From: Aphelocoma coerulescens
Taxonomy: Eukaryota; Chordata; Aves; Passeriformes; Corvidae
Length of the DNA: 64,000 nt
Reading direction: 5' to 3'
Assembly: GCF_041296385.1 (NCBI RefSeq)
Contig: NW_027184085.1
Coordinates: 15,474,801 to 15,538,800 of the forward strand
The notes below the pieces were generated by a model. It saw only the letters and a program-made list of their open reading frames with translations, made no database searches and was not told the DNA's origin. The first letter of the stretch is position 1, and each line of letters begins with the position of its first letter. This document shows positions 10,701-24,829 of this stretch, piece after piece. The position numbers and the translations under genes were made by a program.

Positions 10701-13700
10701 CAATAATTAGTACACATTCCTGTCTGCTACTTAAAACTTCACTCCCAGATGCTGCTTTGGTCTGATCTCAGTTTTATTACCTTTGATGATTCCCTGCACT
10801 TCGTAATACCAGGCTCCATTGCTATTCATTAGACTCAACAGTGGTTAGGCTGACACTAGCTGAAGCCAGGTTTCTAACAGAAATGACCCTGATTTTATTT
10901 CATGTGGCTAACTCTGTAAATTACTGTAAATCCTTCCTCTAAATTCCCTGCAATATATGTTCATGCATGTGTGTATCTGGGAAAAAAAACTGCAGGCAGG
11001 AGAACAAAACCAGGCAGCTAGATAACAACACATAAATGAAAAAGAAAACCAAATCAAAACAAAACCAAACTGAAATGAAAAACAAACCAACCAAAAAATC
11101 CCCTGACACAATGCAGAAAAAGCCAAAAAAACCCCTTATTTTGCAGTAAACCACCTTGTGTAATATATCTTGCACCCCCCCTCTACTCTTTTCAGTTCTC
11201 TTGGTTTCTCTACACCCGTAACAATACAAGGCACCTAATGCCCTCCTACAGCTGGGCAGTAAGACCTGGTCATCTTATATAAATATTTCTGCTAAGCAAA
11301 TGTTCATGATCTGTATGTCAGTGGTGATATTTTTGTTTAAGGTATTAAGGTATGCACATTTGGACATGGCATTATCAGCAGATACCCAAAGGCTTAGTGT
11401 CTAGCATCAAAGGTTTCAAATTTCTTTTAATTTAAAATAAATATGAAGGGAAAGGTTTCATACAAATACAAACTGTAAAGCTTTGGCTCGGATTGATCAA
11501 AAAATGATACTTTAAAACTTCTTTACCTGCCTCTTTGCTTATTGCTAAAGCGAAATATGCTACGTTAAAAGGGAAAAAACCCATAATTACCTAGTTTGCA
11601 ACAACTGGAAATATTCACAGTAAAGCCAGAAATTTTGAGGCTTAGCAGACATTGACTTTAATGAACATCCTGGGACTGAGTTGTTGCAAGTGTTTATACA
11701 AGTCTTTCAAAAAGGAATGGAGCTGGCATTTTTGTCTGTACGGAAATATTTTTAACATTTTTATTCAGTAAAACCCAAACTAGAAAAAAAAAAAAAAGTT
11801 TAGAAGAAAGACTAGTATATGTCTCAACTGACAGCACAAACCCTTTGGAAGTCCTAATGCTGATTTCCAGAGAACTTTATTTCAATCTATCTTAAGTAGA
11901 TTACATTTTCAAATTTTGACTGGCTTTCTTTTTGCCTAGGAAAGTATCTAATTTCACTTTCAGTTTTCTGTTATATTCCTAAATACAATTTCAGTCTTTC
12001 CCTAGCTTTTTCTGATATGTATTTTGCAAACGTCATCTCTCATTGCACAATGAACATGAATTTAAGAATGGTCCAATGGTCAAGCTTTTGTTGCCTATGA
12101 TGAGAAATTATTCAGCATGGACATTTCACATAGTTTTGTGTTTCCAGATATGTTTTACACTTCTCTACTTACTGAAGGGATGGAATGGAGTAAACAAACA
12201 AAACCAACAAGCTACTCAAATTCTTTGGATCAGACAATGACTAATTAAGTGTTAGTGTCCATGAAGTGTGTCAAACCAAACAAGGGACAACCGGAGCTAG
12301 TTTGCCACACTCTTAAACCTACTTATGAAACATATAACTGGTCATCTTGATAATGGAAAAATAAACAACAAACAACTCATAAAAGTTGGGGGGTGCAGAT
12401 TTTGTTCAATTGAAAGTGCTTGGGCAACTCACAAAGAAATGCAAGCTGATCCTGCAAACGCCTTCATCCAAGTAATATTCAAACTCAAGAAAATTATCCA
12501 AGCAACTACAATAGGGTCTTGATATAAAGAATGTGATCCTTAAAATTGTACACGTCCTCTACTTAAAAAACCAGAAAAGACCACACTCATTTTGAGAATC
12601 AAGACTTCATTTGATATACGATAATAAGGTGTGCTACATCCCAGCTTCTAGCACTGAATATTCAACTCTCCTTTTTGGCTTGCATTATGAGTTATAAGAC
12701 CTTTTCCCCAGTATGTGGTTCCCCTGGCACCAGCAACATGTAACATGTCCAAAAGGGATGTTGGCTACACAGGCTCTTGCTTACATGGAATAAAAGCTCC
12801 ACTTACGACTGTTCTATTTCAAAGCATGCACTATCCATGTTGCCCTCCCAGAAAAAACTAGTGTCACAATCCAGTTAATTGCTCTTTACAGGCAATATTA
12901 TATCAACAGCTTAGTCAGTTTCAATTAATATGAAATAGAATTCAACTGTCCTTCCACCCACTCTCCTAAAAGAACATTAAATATAAACTTAATTTAACAA
13001 CACTGCCAAAGTTTAATAATTTCATTAACTGGACTACCTAACACTCTTTTATTACACAACATACTAAATTTTATAAACATAATTTTTGGCGTATGTGTAT
13101 TTTAATTAAAAACCAGAGTTGGACAGCACAATGCAACAATTGGCAAGTCACAATCTTATCTTGGCTTTTGTAGTAATAGTGTCCAAACAAAAGTAGACAT
13201 TTACTGGCAACAGCAAACAGCAGAACTCATGTCTTTTTCTTTTCACAATTCACAGTATCATGTTGGCATTTGTTATACATTTCTAAGCACATTTTGACAG
13301 CTAAAAATGTCCCACATCATACCTCACCATAATGGCTGTTTTACATTATATTTTTGTATCTAATCCACTTAAAAAAATGATGATCCAATCATTTTTTGGT
13401 ACAAAAGAATTCCTTAGAAATTCTGGTAATTAAATCTAGCAACCTGGAGAATTCCTTGAGTGTTCTATGATTTTTTTTTCTGTGACCTCATATAGGCAAA
13501 TTCAAGACAGCTCCTATGCAAGCAGTGTCCAAGTTGCTTCAAGCATACAAGCCATATCAAACAGATTTAAAAGATTATTGCGCTGCTGCTCTGAAGAAGC
13601 AAGAATGAGGTGAGACAGAAGTGAATTGCCACACTTTGAGCTCACTGGCTGACCTTCCAACCCTTCCTCAACTTGTTCCTGCACACTCCAAAGCATAAAA

Positions 13701-16662
13701 CTGCCTCCTCTCTTCAAAAACAGTAAAGAAAATGGTGTTGGAATGTAAGAAAACATTATAACAAGAGATAAAGGGAAGCGGCTACTTGCCCTTTCATTTC
13801 TTTGTTTTGCATAAGAGATAACTGATTTAACTGGAGTTTGGTCTGAACTAAAGTAATCTTAAATGATACATGATTCTCCTGAGGACTGTGTTTGTTTGAA
13901 AACCTTATGCTTTCTGTTTTTAACATAACATCTACACGGATTCTATTAGAAAGAAAGCGATGGTTTATCAGCATGTTTACACTGCACTCTTGACAACACT
14001 TCTGTTTAAACGGTTTTAATATTTTCCCAATGAAATTTAGCCTTCAGCTAAACAGAGAAAAAAAAAATTCTTAAACTTGAAAAAAATCTGCCTACAGAAC
14101 CTCAAAAGTTCTTGACAGGAACAGTATATGCAGGTGTTCTACCAAATTTACTACAAGCTTTTATTTAAGAAAGAAAGATTAAGTACTTTAAATAAAAATG
14201 AACTTTTTAAAAAGGACTGCTTAGCTGTTAAATGTTTGTAGGACAGGTAGGAATCTTTTTGCTTATATAGATGAAGGAAATATCACACAGAGGCTATGCA
14301 GCTGACCTACAAATTTATTTCTATGCATAAATGAGTCATGCAAAATGTACAAGCATGTATGAAAGCTTCCAAATGCAAGTGCAGGGGCTGGGCAAGTGCA
14401 GCTCTCATGCTTTGCTAATGATAGCTTATCCCAGATTGTTTATGTAGTGTGCTGAGAGTGTCAACTGATGTGGAGAGCACTGGAAACTTTCAGGCGTAAT
14501 TAACCTCTGCAGCCTCTTAATGTAGTTTCACCTATAATCCACAGGTCCATATCAGAGAAGAGCGAAGAGTTTGTTCAGGCCCAATTGAAACATTTCACAG
14601 AGAACTGACTGATTAAAGCCAGACATACAGACAGTAAAAGAAAAGGAAAACAGGAAAAAAAAAAAAATAGTCATGTGGTGCCCATTATCTCCATGTATCA
14701 GCTGCAACAGTCCACACTTCTTCTGCGACATCCTGATGCATCAGGGGAGGACTAAGAATAGCTTTGGCTGATATATCCATCTTATAATGACAGGAACAGG
14801 TGAAATTATACCTAGAGACTTCAGGAAATAAAATTCTTTGTCACAATATGGAAAAACCCACAACAGTCAATGCATTGTTCTCTCCCCTCATCAACACACA
14901 AGCAAGAGACCTGCATTATGTCACATGCAAACACACAACTACACCAAGAACATTGTTTCCTAAAGTTCTTTAATAAATACAAATCAGTTTCTACCATAGA
15001 AAAGATACAGATTCATGAAAAATCATCCTGGTTGCTCAGCTTGCACTATATCCGGAATAAAAGGCAGTTGTCTTTGCTTCTCCTGAAAAAAAAAGTCAGG
15101 AAAAACAATGCTTTGCTTGGGGAGGAGAAAGCAAGCATATTTCTTAATGTTTATACTAAATCCATTGATTTAGTAGGAGGAATGAAGCCAAGGAAGTAAA
15201 GGAAGTAAAGGTAGAGCTCTGCCTGTTCCCTTCTACATGTGGGACAGAGAGAGAATGACCCATGGGGAGTTTTCTGCAAGAAAATCAACAGTTCTGTGTA
15301 CTGTGTTAAGCCATTATGGGTATGTGCTGCAATTCTCTAGTATTTCTAATTCAATAACCTCTAGAGACAGAAGCTACCTAAGCACTGGCTGGAAATGTCT
15401 ACTTCTTCAGCCATACAGGCATCTGTGCCTTGAACCTCAAGTACTGACTTAGGCATTTTATAAACCGTGAAACTTCTTGCCTGGACCAAGAACTTGGACA
15501 CAGGCCTGTGCAAAACACAACAAAGTCATTCTCTGCCTTTAGCATTATGTCAGTGAAGAGCTTGATTATTTTGGCAAAGAATATTACAACTGTCTTCTGA
15601 GCAGTTATTTTTTTCTTCAATTATTTTCCTTTTTTGAATTAATAAGCTGTACATGGAACTTTTACAACCAAACATTATTTCATTTGAAAATATCACTAAA
15701 TTAATTTCATTTCCCCATAGAAGTAATGGGCTCAAACAAATTTGCAATTCAACTTTTTAAATATTATGATAAAATTATTTTTTTTATACTTCTAAAAGAA
15801 ACAGAGAAACATCTTGTCAAACTTATGATAGAGAAAAAAAATCAATTTGGACAGTTTTCATGATATTTCTAACTAATTCCCAGAAAATGTCATGCTTCAT
15901 CTAAACTGACATTATTTTGGACTTTGATTTTGTAAGAAAATGTTTCTCAATATCTATTATTTACTCTATTTGGAAAATGCTTTGGCATTTCAATAGATTT
16001 AAGGAAGTGGGGAAAATAAGTTATTTCCCCAAAATATCCATTAACTAACATAGTCCTTTCAAATTTCAAGTGGTTTTATGTGCAAATCAATGATATTTAC
16101 ATTTTTGACATTATGCAATAAATGCCTTAAATTCACTTTTGTCTACATCACTCATTTGTCTACATCACTGTGTTCTGACCATCAATCTTGACAGAGTACT
16201 TCAACCTTTTCAACATTTTGCCCTGTCAAATATACAGTAAACCAGGTCTGGGCCATACCTAGTTTACTAATTGGGCAGAAATTAGCTGTTACGAAGTGGC
16301 AGAAACGAGGTCTGTTTCAGAGGCTTACTAGTTTTGCCAATCTTGGTATTCTTCTTTTAGGTCTGGGACATGGTGCACAGTTCTAGTTTAAGGCCAGGCA
16401 CCTAGAAGCATCTCTTGAAAGACATGAAATGAAAGCATTACTTCACAAGAAAAGAGAATGTCTAGACAGAGCCAGCCAGAAGATCAACAAGAAATACTTC
16501 AAAAGAAACTGCTCCAGAAAAGCTGTTAAACCTGGGACTGGAAAACAAGACATCTATGTTTTTAGGGTGCCACATAGTAATTAAAATGCTCCAACAAGAC
16601 ACATAGCTTATTAGCCTATGTGAATGCTACCTTGCTTTGCATTCAGAACCAACAGGAAGATC
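7723..16662. other. Long unique AT-rich stretch
   Basis: No exon or RNA gene recognised. Minor features are a GC-richer patch at about 8540-8770, A/C-rich low complexity at 11035-11110 (aaaacaaaaccaaac...), a tandem doublet of TTGTCTACATCACT at 16139-16169, and short homopolymers (A13 near 11784, A13 near 14656). Region 14370-14530 is less AT-rich and free of repeats, so it could be conserved regulatory sequence, but this cannot be judged from one genome. Confidence 0.5.
11035..11110. repeat. A/C-rich low-complexity tract (AAAACC/AAACAAACC-like)
   Basis: Almost only A and C on the plus strand, with repeated aaacc/aaaacaaaacc words. Similar tracts occur at about 25160-25185 and 25296-25330, and in reverse complement at 42246-42349. 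Confidence 0.65.
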
Positions 16663-16806
16663 ACAGAATAACAGAATATTTTGAGTTCGAAGGGACCCAC
16701 AAGGATCATCAAGTCCAACTGTTAAGTGAATGGTCCATATACAAATTGAACCCATAACCTGGGTATTATTAGCACTGTGCTCTGACCCACAGAGCTAATC
16801 TCAGGA
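16663..16806 (-). mobile_element. tRNA-Ile-derived SINE with CR1-like tail (TguSINE1-like)
   Basis: On the minus strand the sequence starts near 16806 with a tRNA-like head. TTAGCTCTGTGGGTCAGAGC corresponds to the D arm and A box, TGCTAATAATACCC to an anticodon loop reading AAT (Ile), and TTATGGGTTCAATTTG to the T arm and B box. The rest (TTGGACTTGATGATCCTTGT, then GTCCCTTCGAACTC and ATTCTGTTATTCTGTGATC) resembles a CR1 3' end, which would let CR1 machinery mobilise it. This architecture is that of TguSINE1 described from zebra finch and is the best evidence here for a passerine genome. The A box carries changes, so it is an old, probably inactive copy. Confidence 0.85.
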
Positions 16807-17003
16807 TCAGGACACGGGGCTGTGTCTTAGCTCACTCTTCTCTGTTTAGGAATGAGCTTAGAGTATTAAATTTAGCAAAGGAAAAGGAGAGAATGCAACT
16901 GCCTCCTACATGTACATTTCATAGTAAACTGTAAAGAATAAAATCTTTGGGTCAATTAAAGATGCTACTTGGGCAAAAGAACTGAAAGGGCAGCTCTGAT
17001 TAT

Positions 17004-17247
17004 CAAAGAATCGTAGAATCATTAAGGTTGGAAAAGACCTCCGAGGTCATTGAGTCCAACATTTGACTGAACATCTTGTCAACTAAACCGTAGCACGAAG
17101 TGACATGTTCTGTCCTTTCATGAACTCTTCCAGGGATGGTGAATTCAGCACCACCTTGGGCAGCCCATTCCAATGTTTAACAAACATTTCAGAGAAGGAT
17201 GCTTCCTGATGTTCTACCTGAGCCATTTCCTTTTGTCCTGCTGACAG
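17004..17247 (-). mobile_element. CR1 LINE 3' end (antisense), about 240 bp
   Basis: Plus strand reads AAAGAATCGTAGAATCATTA, GGTTGGAAAAGACCTCCGAG, GTCATTGAGTCCAAC and CACCTTGGGCAGCCCATTCC, then TTCCTGATGTTCTACCTGAG. This is the reverse complement of the CR1 3' UTR and ORF2 end. It is a 5'-truncated insertion with the typical 3' terminus preserved. It lies about 200 bp from the SINE, in the same orientation. Confidence 0.92.
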
Positions 17248-20200
17248 TATTTTGGTTGAAAGTTAAAATTATTCGTAGCCCTTAGAGGACTGAGAGTGTG
17301 GAACAGCCTATATCCAAGGAACATGGTGAGCAAAGCTACCCAGCGTTGACTGAATTTGTTAAACTTCTCAACAAATTTATAAAATGAACACTAGTCATAA
17401 CAGGAGCTTTTCTTAGAGTTTCCAGAAGGTTTTATCTGGTCCTCCTTTTCTGTGATTTGACACATTTTTGATTAACAGACACACAGTTATGAAGTATAAC
17501 AAATCCCCATGTCAAGGCTTTTCCTGCAACAGAGCTCCCCAATCATCATAAATCACAGAGCAATGCTGTTTCCTTCCTGATCCTGGGACACAACGCCTGC
17601 CTGGCTACTTTGAAGTGATCCACCAAAAGCTGATGTTACAAGAAGTGAGGGAAAGATAAGCAAAGACTGTTTTTCATATGGTAAGGTCACTGGTTGCCTA
17701 TTACATAGCTTTTCAGAACTTCCCTTTTCTAGACCAAGAGCCAGAAACCACTTCCCACCTACCCACAGCTCCCAAATAGCCACAGACAGATGTTTGTAGG
17801 TGGGAGAGGCCATCTGGGAGTGCCCATCTTGTGGATGACAGTGCATCCTGGAAATGTGGTAAAGAGGCAACTGGTGCTGTGCATACTGTTCCACAGAAAC
17901 TGCCTGCTGGAACTATCCAATAAGAATGGTTCCAGTATGGTTTTGCCTTTGAAATTTAAGCAGATAATGAGAAGACAGAGTTTCTACAGTAGCTGGAAGG
18001 AGCAAAAAACTGAGGAGTTTATTGTACGAATTCAGAGCGTTCCTACCTCCTCATTGTATCTTGCAGTACAAAGAATTATTTTTTAATTTCCTTTTGCTTT
18101 TTATCCCACAAGTGACCTTTTCCTTTGGCTATTTCAGCCTTCTGCAAAGCTGACATCTGCAACTTTTTCCAGGACTGGCACAACTCATGAAATCAACTGG
18201 GTATTTACTCCTGGACTAGGTTCTAAGGTGGTATTATAAGGTGTTGAAATGATACTCTTGATAGAAATTGTGGGAATAAATTGACTACTTTACACTGCCA
18301 ACTTCAGAGAAATACTAGAAATGTGTAACTGAAATCCTGAGTTTCTGGACTGGGTCAAAACACCATCCTCTCTGTTCAGAGTGTAAATGATTTTGGTAAT
18401 TTTATTTCAAATGTCACTTTACTTTTCCTTTTAGAACATCTCACATCCCCTTTATGAATCATGTCTAAAGTGAAAAAAAATCTATACCAGCCACTCTTTA
18501 TGCTATTTCCCCAGATGGAGCTTAGCTGTTCTGCAAACACTCCAGTGTATTCTCGCTTTAGGTAATATAATTCAGAATGGTTGAAATCTTGTATTTATGC
18601 CAGTAAAGCTAAGATGTATGATTTTGCTTGTGGGAAGATTTGAAATGCTAACATGAGCTGGTGAGATTTAGTAACCTCCAGCTGAGGAGTCAGAACGAGT
18701 TGCTGGAGGGCTTCTCCTCTTCTGGTAATGATTTCCTGATTGCAACAGTCTCTCTTCAGACCTGTTTCTCCTGTCTTTCTGTAGGCAATTCTCCTTGATT
18801 CCTGGGTGAATATCTTTTCTTCTATTAAATCTCTCTTAAACATTACCCTACTTATACAAGCTTAACAGTATGAAAAAAAAGCAATTAAAACTATGAATTT
18901 AGAATCCATATGCAAAATCTGCTGGTTTACGGACTGTGTAATTTCAAAAAGACAGACCCTCTACAGGTGGTATCTGTAGTGAGTATTTCAACAGCACTAT
19001 AGACATATATCTTCCCTGATAATTAACTCAGCTCCCAAAGTCTTCCAAAGGATACCATACAGGTTACACACAGATCCTAACTTTGCTCATTAAGAACACC
19101 TAATTATCAGACATTGCCAACTTTATTTACTCTACTGTCTGATGGGCATTTTTACCAAGAGACAACACTTTCCAAAACCACTGCATTTAGACAGAATTGT
19201 CTATTTTCTCTAATTAATCACTTTTGTAGACTTTTCTTCTATATTCTATATCTTTAATTAGGGTTGAATTTGTCATCTAGTCTGCCATACATGTACATCT
19301 AGGTTGGAGAAATATTCTGCTATACAAAATGAAGAGTATTTATCTTTTAATTCCCCTTTCTACTAAGAATGAGAACATCATCCTTTGTATTGTGAACACA
19401 AAATAATAAACAGAGTAGAATCATCAGTCTATGGATTTATGGTGGAATAAGTTTGAGTGAAGATAAAATAAAGAAAAATACTGATCTTTAAACTCTCTGC
19501 CTCAGTCCCTGTCTCCAAAGAAGAAGAAAATAACACAGCCATATTTCAAGTTTGGATTAGGGAATGACTGTAGAGATGAAAAAATCTAACATGGAATAGT
19601 GAACCTGGGATCTATAACATATTGTTAGATTTTCTGTAACACATGAGAATTTAAGTACTTGTTACAATTGTTTTTGCTGCAACTCAACAAACTTTCACCT
19701 ACTACTACTTATCAAGAGTAACCACAGAGTTACTGTTCTGAATATCACTAAAGTAAAACAGACTGTTAGCCTAACACAGGACTCTTTAATACTGTCTCCT
19801 TCTAAAGAACTCTTACCCAGTTGAAAAGTTCACCTTACCATATCAGTTATTTTTGTTTAGAATATATTAACTTTTTGTTCCTAATGGAAGCCAGTTAGAA
19901 AAATGAGGGTGAGAGGTTAAACATACATCTGGTCTCCCTATTTAACATAGAGGTTTATCTTTTGCATGTTGCTGATGATAATTTAGAAGGGAGGGGGGTA
20001 TAAAGGAAAAGCACACTTGTATATTTTTCTGTTATGAAAACGGCAGCCTCAATTTTTCATTTGACATATGAAGCAGCTCTGCCACAAAAGCCTGTGCTTT
20101 TCAGCTTTGTGTTTAACTGTTGGAGCCAAGAAAAGGACATGAAGAAACAAGGCAGATTTTACTTGGGCTGGTAGGACCAAGTAGGCTATAGCAAGCATGG

Positions 20201-23200
20201 CTCTCATTATGCTTAAGTGAATTAGTCTGTTTCCTTTAAAAAAAGGAGGGGGGTAAAAAAGGAGAGATTAACAAGCCACCAAGGACCTGCTGTAAGACTT
20301 TGACACTTTTAGTGGCTTGTGACAAATGACTTGTGAGTATTAGCTCTCCTTCAGAATCAGAAAACAAATCTACCATTTGGATAAGGAATGCAAAAAAAAA
20401 AAAAAAAAGAAAAAAAAAGCAACAGCAACAAACTGTGCTACAAGGTCATGCTGACTAGGACTCATTACCAGTGGAACAAGAGAACTGAAGAACAGATAAG
20501 TTCTTTAACTGACTAAACTCTGAAATTGTTATTAGATGTCTAGAAGTCTCTCACATTTGTCATTCTTTTCTAGGTAACGCATCTGTTACAGTCCTTCTGA
20601 AGGTATTCATGTGTTCAAATACTGCAACCATGGCACATATTTCTACTTACTCTCAAGAGGTGTTTTGGGCCTGGGATTAACTTAGAGGCTCTCCTCTGGA
20701 CTCATTCCAAGACCTAAATATCTTTCTTGTGCTGGGGCAAAATGTAAGTGTGCTCTTCAGTCAGGCCTCTACAGATTCTTTGGAAATTTCATCTTATGTG
20801 CTACATTAGTTGCATTGTTCTGCAATCTACCTTTGCATTGTCACTGTAAAAGGAGGTATTTTGCACATAGAACTTCTATAGCTTAGCACACAAAACACAT
20901 CTGTAAATGAAGAGTTTATATATACATATATATTCATAACTGGCTCTTTGGAAAGCAGAAACATTCTGAAACCTCCATGAAAAAATATTTAGTTGAAAAC
21001 CCAACATTAAGAGTACTAGAAAATGCCAGACTGCAATTGACTCAAACACAGAGACTAAGTTCCCTTCCCTATTATGGGTTTAATGAAAAGAGTCTGGTAA
21101 CCTCATCTAGAACTTCATGCATGAAGAACAAAGTAACATAGAGAATTATTGTTTTTATCTACTGTTTTTTTCTGCTAATCATTAGATTAGCAGAATTTGA
21201 GTCTGCACTGCTGTCTGAGCACATGTATGTACACCTCACATCTGTGACACCATTTTAGAGATTTTGAACTGTGATTAAGGTTTGGAGGTCCCTGGATTAG
21301 AGACCTGACTCCACTTCTTCCAGTGACAATTTTTTATAGCATTATTGAACTTAATAGTTCAGATGGCACTAAAGTTCTTCAGGAATATAAGCACTGTGTT
21401 TTGGTTTTTTTTAAATTTCATTTTGGGTGAAGGAGTTACTATGAGTCAGTCTGTACCGAAAAGCTGTATCAGTCTTTATGATATGCTTACTACAATTGGA
21501 AACAAAAAGGTTATGTCTTGCTGAACTTTATGGTCTACTGTGTACATGTATAAAACTAATGAAACCAAAAAAAGGAAGAGTTCTATAGAAAAATTAATAT
21601 AGATATTTTACAATAGTGTTTGTCTCTAAATACTCATCTTTGCAAAATGTTTCCTGTTTCCTAAGCAGAATCAGCTGTAAGCAGAGTCCACAAATGCATG
21701 TGTGGCAGAACTAAAGGAATAAAGCAAGCATGGTGAATTTTGAGCAAATCTGGGTAATGCTTTGAGGAATTATTTGGTGTGTGGTCTGAGGCAAGAAGCC
21801 ACAGAGAGGCGGAAGTTAATCTTATGTACTCCCCAGCTGCAGATACATCTTTTTGAGAGCTGACTGCAGCAGGAGAAACTGAAGAAATGACCAAGAGACC
21901 AGATTAATTCCACATGAGCCAAGTGTCAGCCTCATTATAAGTGTTTTCACTAAAGTTGAAAAGACTTTAACTTGGATGGCTGTCATTTCAAAGCAAAGTT
22001 GTGACATGTAAAAGTAATTGTAATAAATTAAACTGAAAGAATAATGTCTGTGACACTAAAGGGGAAGTATCAATAATTTAAAAGATGGTAGAAAATAAAT
22101 GAAATGCAAACAAATAATTCCAGCATTGAATAATGAATCAAACGAATAATTGACAGCATTTCGGGGAACTTAAGGAACTTCTAGAAATACTTAATACATT
22201 AATAAAATAAATATTAGGAGGATATCATGCTCAAATTTCTTTTACTGATAGGCCTGATCCTTGAGCTGAAACACCCTAATGTTCATACTTTCAAAGCAAA
22301 AGAAATTTTAACATTGCTTGTGCTTATAATGTTTGTGTGGTGGAACCAGATTTAGAGCTCAGTTTGACAGGACAGATCCAGTATGTGCCTCCACTCATGC
22401 TATTTGGTTAGGAGCAATTTGGACATTAATTTTTGTTCTATGCTATGCAAAAAATCTGTTGGGTAATCTTGACGGAATGCTTGCAAGAAGGGTTATAGAG
22501 CAATTTTTTTTTTAAATTTCTTTTCTGTTGACAGACAAAAAATACCTTAGTCTGATAGAATTAAGAAGTAGCCTATAGGAAGACAAAACTGCCCTTACTA
22601 TTCCTTATATCCAAACCTTTCAGTGAAGAGGATGATTACCCTCTGGGTGGGCTTTTTTTTTCCTGGCACTCATCACAGTGTCACTGGTGTGTTTCACAAA
22701 TAATTGGCTTTCATAACACCCTTCCTCATGCAGAAGTATTGCTAACCTCATTTTATGCGCAGCAAAGAGCCAAGGAGAAATTAGACTCAAATATTCTTAG
22801 AAATTTTTATGTACAGTGGATGACAAACATATAGGACCTATTATTTCCTAACACTTTACAGCATTTCTTACACTCAAAGACTGATTCATGTAGACTATCC
22901 TTGTGCCAAGTTGTCCAGTCTTGTATCCTCTCCCCTGAAGCAGATTCCTCCTCTGTGCTACCTGACAATCACCATGAGGACCATGAGGAACTCCAAAGAT
23001 TCCCTCAGCTTCCTTTATTCCCTCAGTATCTTCACAGCACATGGTGAAGGACAATCATTCCCACAATCCTACACCACTACTCCAGCCCCTATCTGTTTCA
23101 GTCCTGTTTTGAGACAAAAATCCACCATTGTCATTAAGAATCTCTCTAATGTTCAAATACCCTGCAAACACTTCTATAAAGAAAGCTGGTTGATCTTTTC

Positions 23201-24755
23201 TTTCCTAACCAAACTCAACTGAATAGCTGCTCTGTGAGGTATATCATTCAGATGAAAAGCATTTTATCATCCAAAGCCCTACAGCAAGGTATTTTACACA
23301 CTACATTTACTGACAATAATCTTTCTGTCTTCCATAGAGTGTTCTTAAAATGTTTTTAGTATGTCAGTGCATTCAGTCTTGTAGCTCCTTAATATAAAAT
23401 AATCATCAGCTTTGAAGTAATCAGCAGTCACTATTTTTGACTGGTTTATGTCATGAGTAAAGGAAGTACCAAGGAATAACTAATACAGAGTTGCTATGTA
23501 GTTTAAATGCCATGGGATGTACAGGCTGGGTTCCAGTTGCCACTCCTCAGGATATTCAGACACAGGAAGCTGTGAATGAAATGGTCTGTTCATAGCACCT
23601 GAAGCACAGATCTTTTTTTTTTTAGCCCTGTCACCTTTTCCCTGTCCTGCAGTATTTCCCATCATGTGCTGGCAATAGGAAACATCATCATTTCCAGGGT
23701 GGATCAAATCACCAGTCTGCATGATTTCAGCATCTCCCTCCATCATCCTTGGCCTCAGACTAGGGCTGCTGAAAAAGGAAAATCCAAGAGAAGCAGCAAA
23801 ACTGCTTACATTGATTCTACTTTTAAGCCTCAGAAAGGGCATAACTTTTACCTCCCAGTACTTACCTTACTGAATCTTCTATTAGCTGCTTAAGTGGTAT
23901 AAACAACTCATTGGACTAAGAAGTGAGTCATTCCTTATGTGTGCTTCTGAGTGTTTGGAAGCATGGTTGGTCATGCTGCTTTATGAATAAAAGCTATCAG
24001 ACATGACATTAAATGTGACCGTTCATAAGAACTGTACTTGCTCATGCTGTTATCAGCATCCTCACCTCTAAGAAGCTGCAACAGTCATAATTTCCGTCTA
24101 TTTCTTACATGGTACTTGCTTTCTAAGGTATTTCTGCCAGAACTAGTGAAGCAAAAATTTTATTAAAGTGCTTGCAATGGTTTGTATGTCAGAATGGCCA
24201 GTGAAACTAGGTTTGTGACAATTTTCTCCTCCAGTTTACACATGGCGGTGCCTTAGCTCAGCCCTTCAGCCAAAGTATGATTTATTCACCCATCTACTTG
24301 TAAGGGTAGCACCAAAACCACACATGTATCTTGTATGACAGGTTATCTTTTCAGCATCAGAAGAGACAGAGTAACCAGGCCTAGACACTGAAGCAGGTTA
24401 ACAGAAACCAACCCAGCTTGGATGATGAGGTAGGCTCTAGACTCTTCTTCTTTTCATGTTACCATTAGTTTTGCAGTTACAGATCCTCAGTGAGCACAGA
24501 ATTTCTGTGTTGCAGTTATTAGCACTAGTGTTTTGACAAGGGAAAGGTGTCCTGTCATCAGAATGTGAACCACATGCACCATCCTGCTTCCTCTGAGACA
24601 GGGCAGAGGGGCAGAGTCATGAGCCCAGGTTACAGTTCAGGGGAAGGTTTTCATTAGCTTGTCTCCAAGGGAAACGTGCCACAGGTACTAAGATAATTCA
24701 TGTGGATAAGAGAGGTACTTCCAGATCAACTTCCAGATTGCCCTGTGCAGGATCA
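17248..24755. other. Unique AT-rich intronic stretch
   Basis: No exon, RNA gene or named repeat recognised. Low-complexity items are an A-rich run at 20392-20418 interrupted by one G, an AT-alternating stretch near 20918-20935, and T9-T10 runs. The sequence at 20040-20300 is repeat-free and moderately GC-rich, so it could be conserved, but nothing specific can be shown. Confidence 0.5.
20392..20418. repeat. A-rich homopolymer run
   Basis: About 26 A with a single G interruption, preceded by aaggaatgc. No SINE body or retrogene was recognised beside it. Confidence 0.8.
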
Positions 24756-24826
24756 GAAGCTGGACACAATAGTTGTTGTGAGATCCTTCCAACTCAGGAT
24801 ATTATACAGTTCTATGGCTTTATGAC
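24756..24826 (+). mobile_element. Possible CR1 or SINE 3' tail remnant (sense)
   Basis: TTGTGAGATCCTTCCAACTC followed by CAGTTCTATGGCTTTATGA resembles the CR1 3' end (GATCTTTCCAACCC...ATTCTATGATTCTATGA). Only about 70 bp is recognisable, so it may belong to a very short CR1 insertion or a SINE tail. Confidence 0.45.
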
Positions 24827-24829
24827 ATG

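Noticed and set aside
16740..16806. A functional tRNA-Ile gene
   Set aside because: Arms are mismatched and it is fused to a CR1-like tail, so it is a SINE head, not a tRNA gene.
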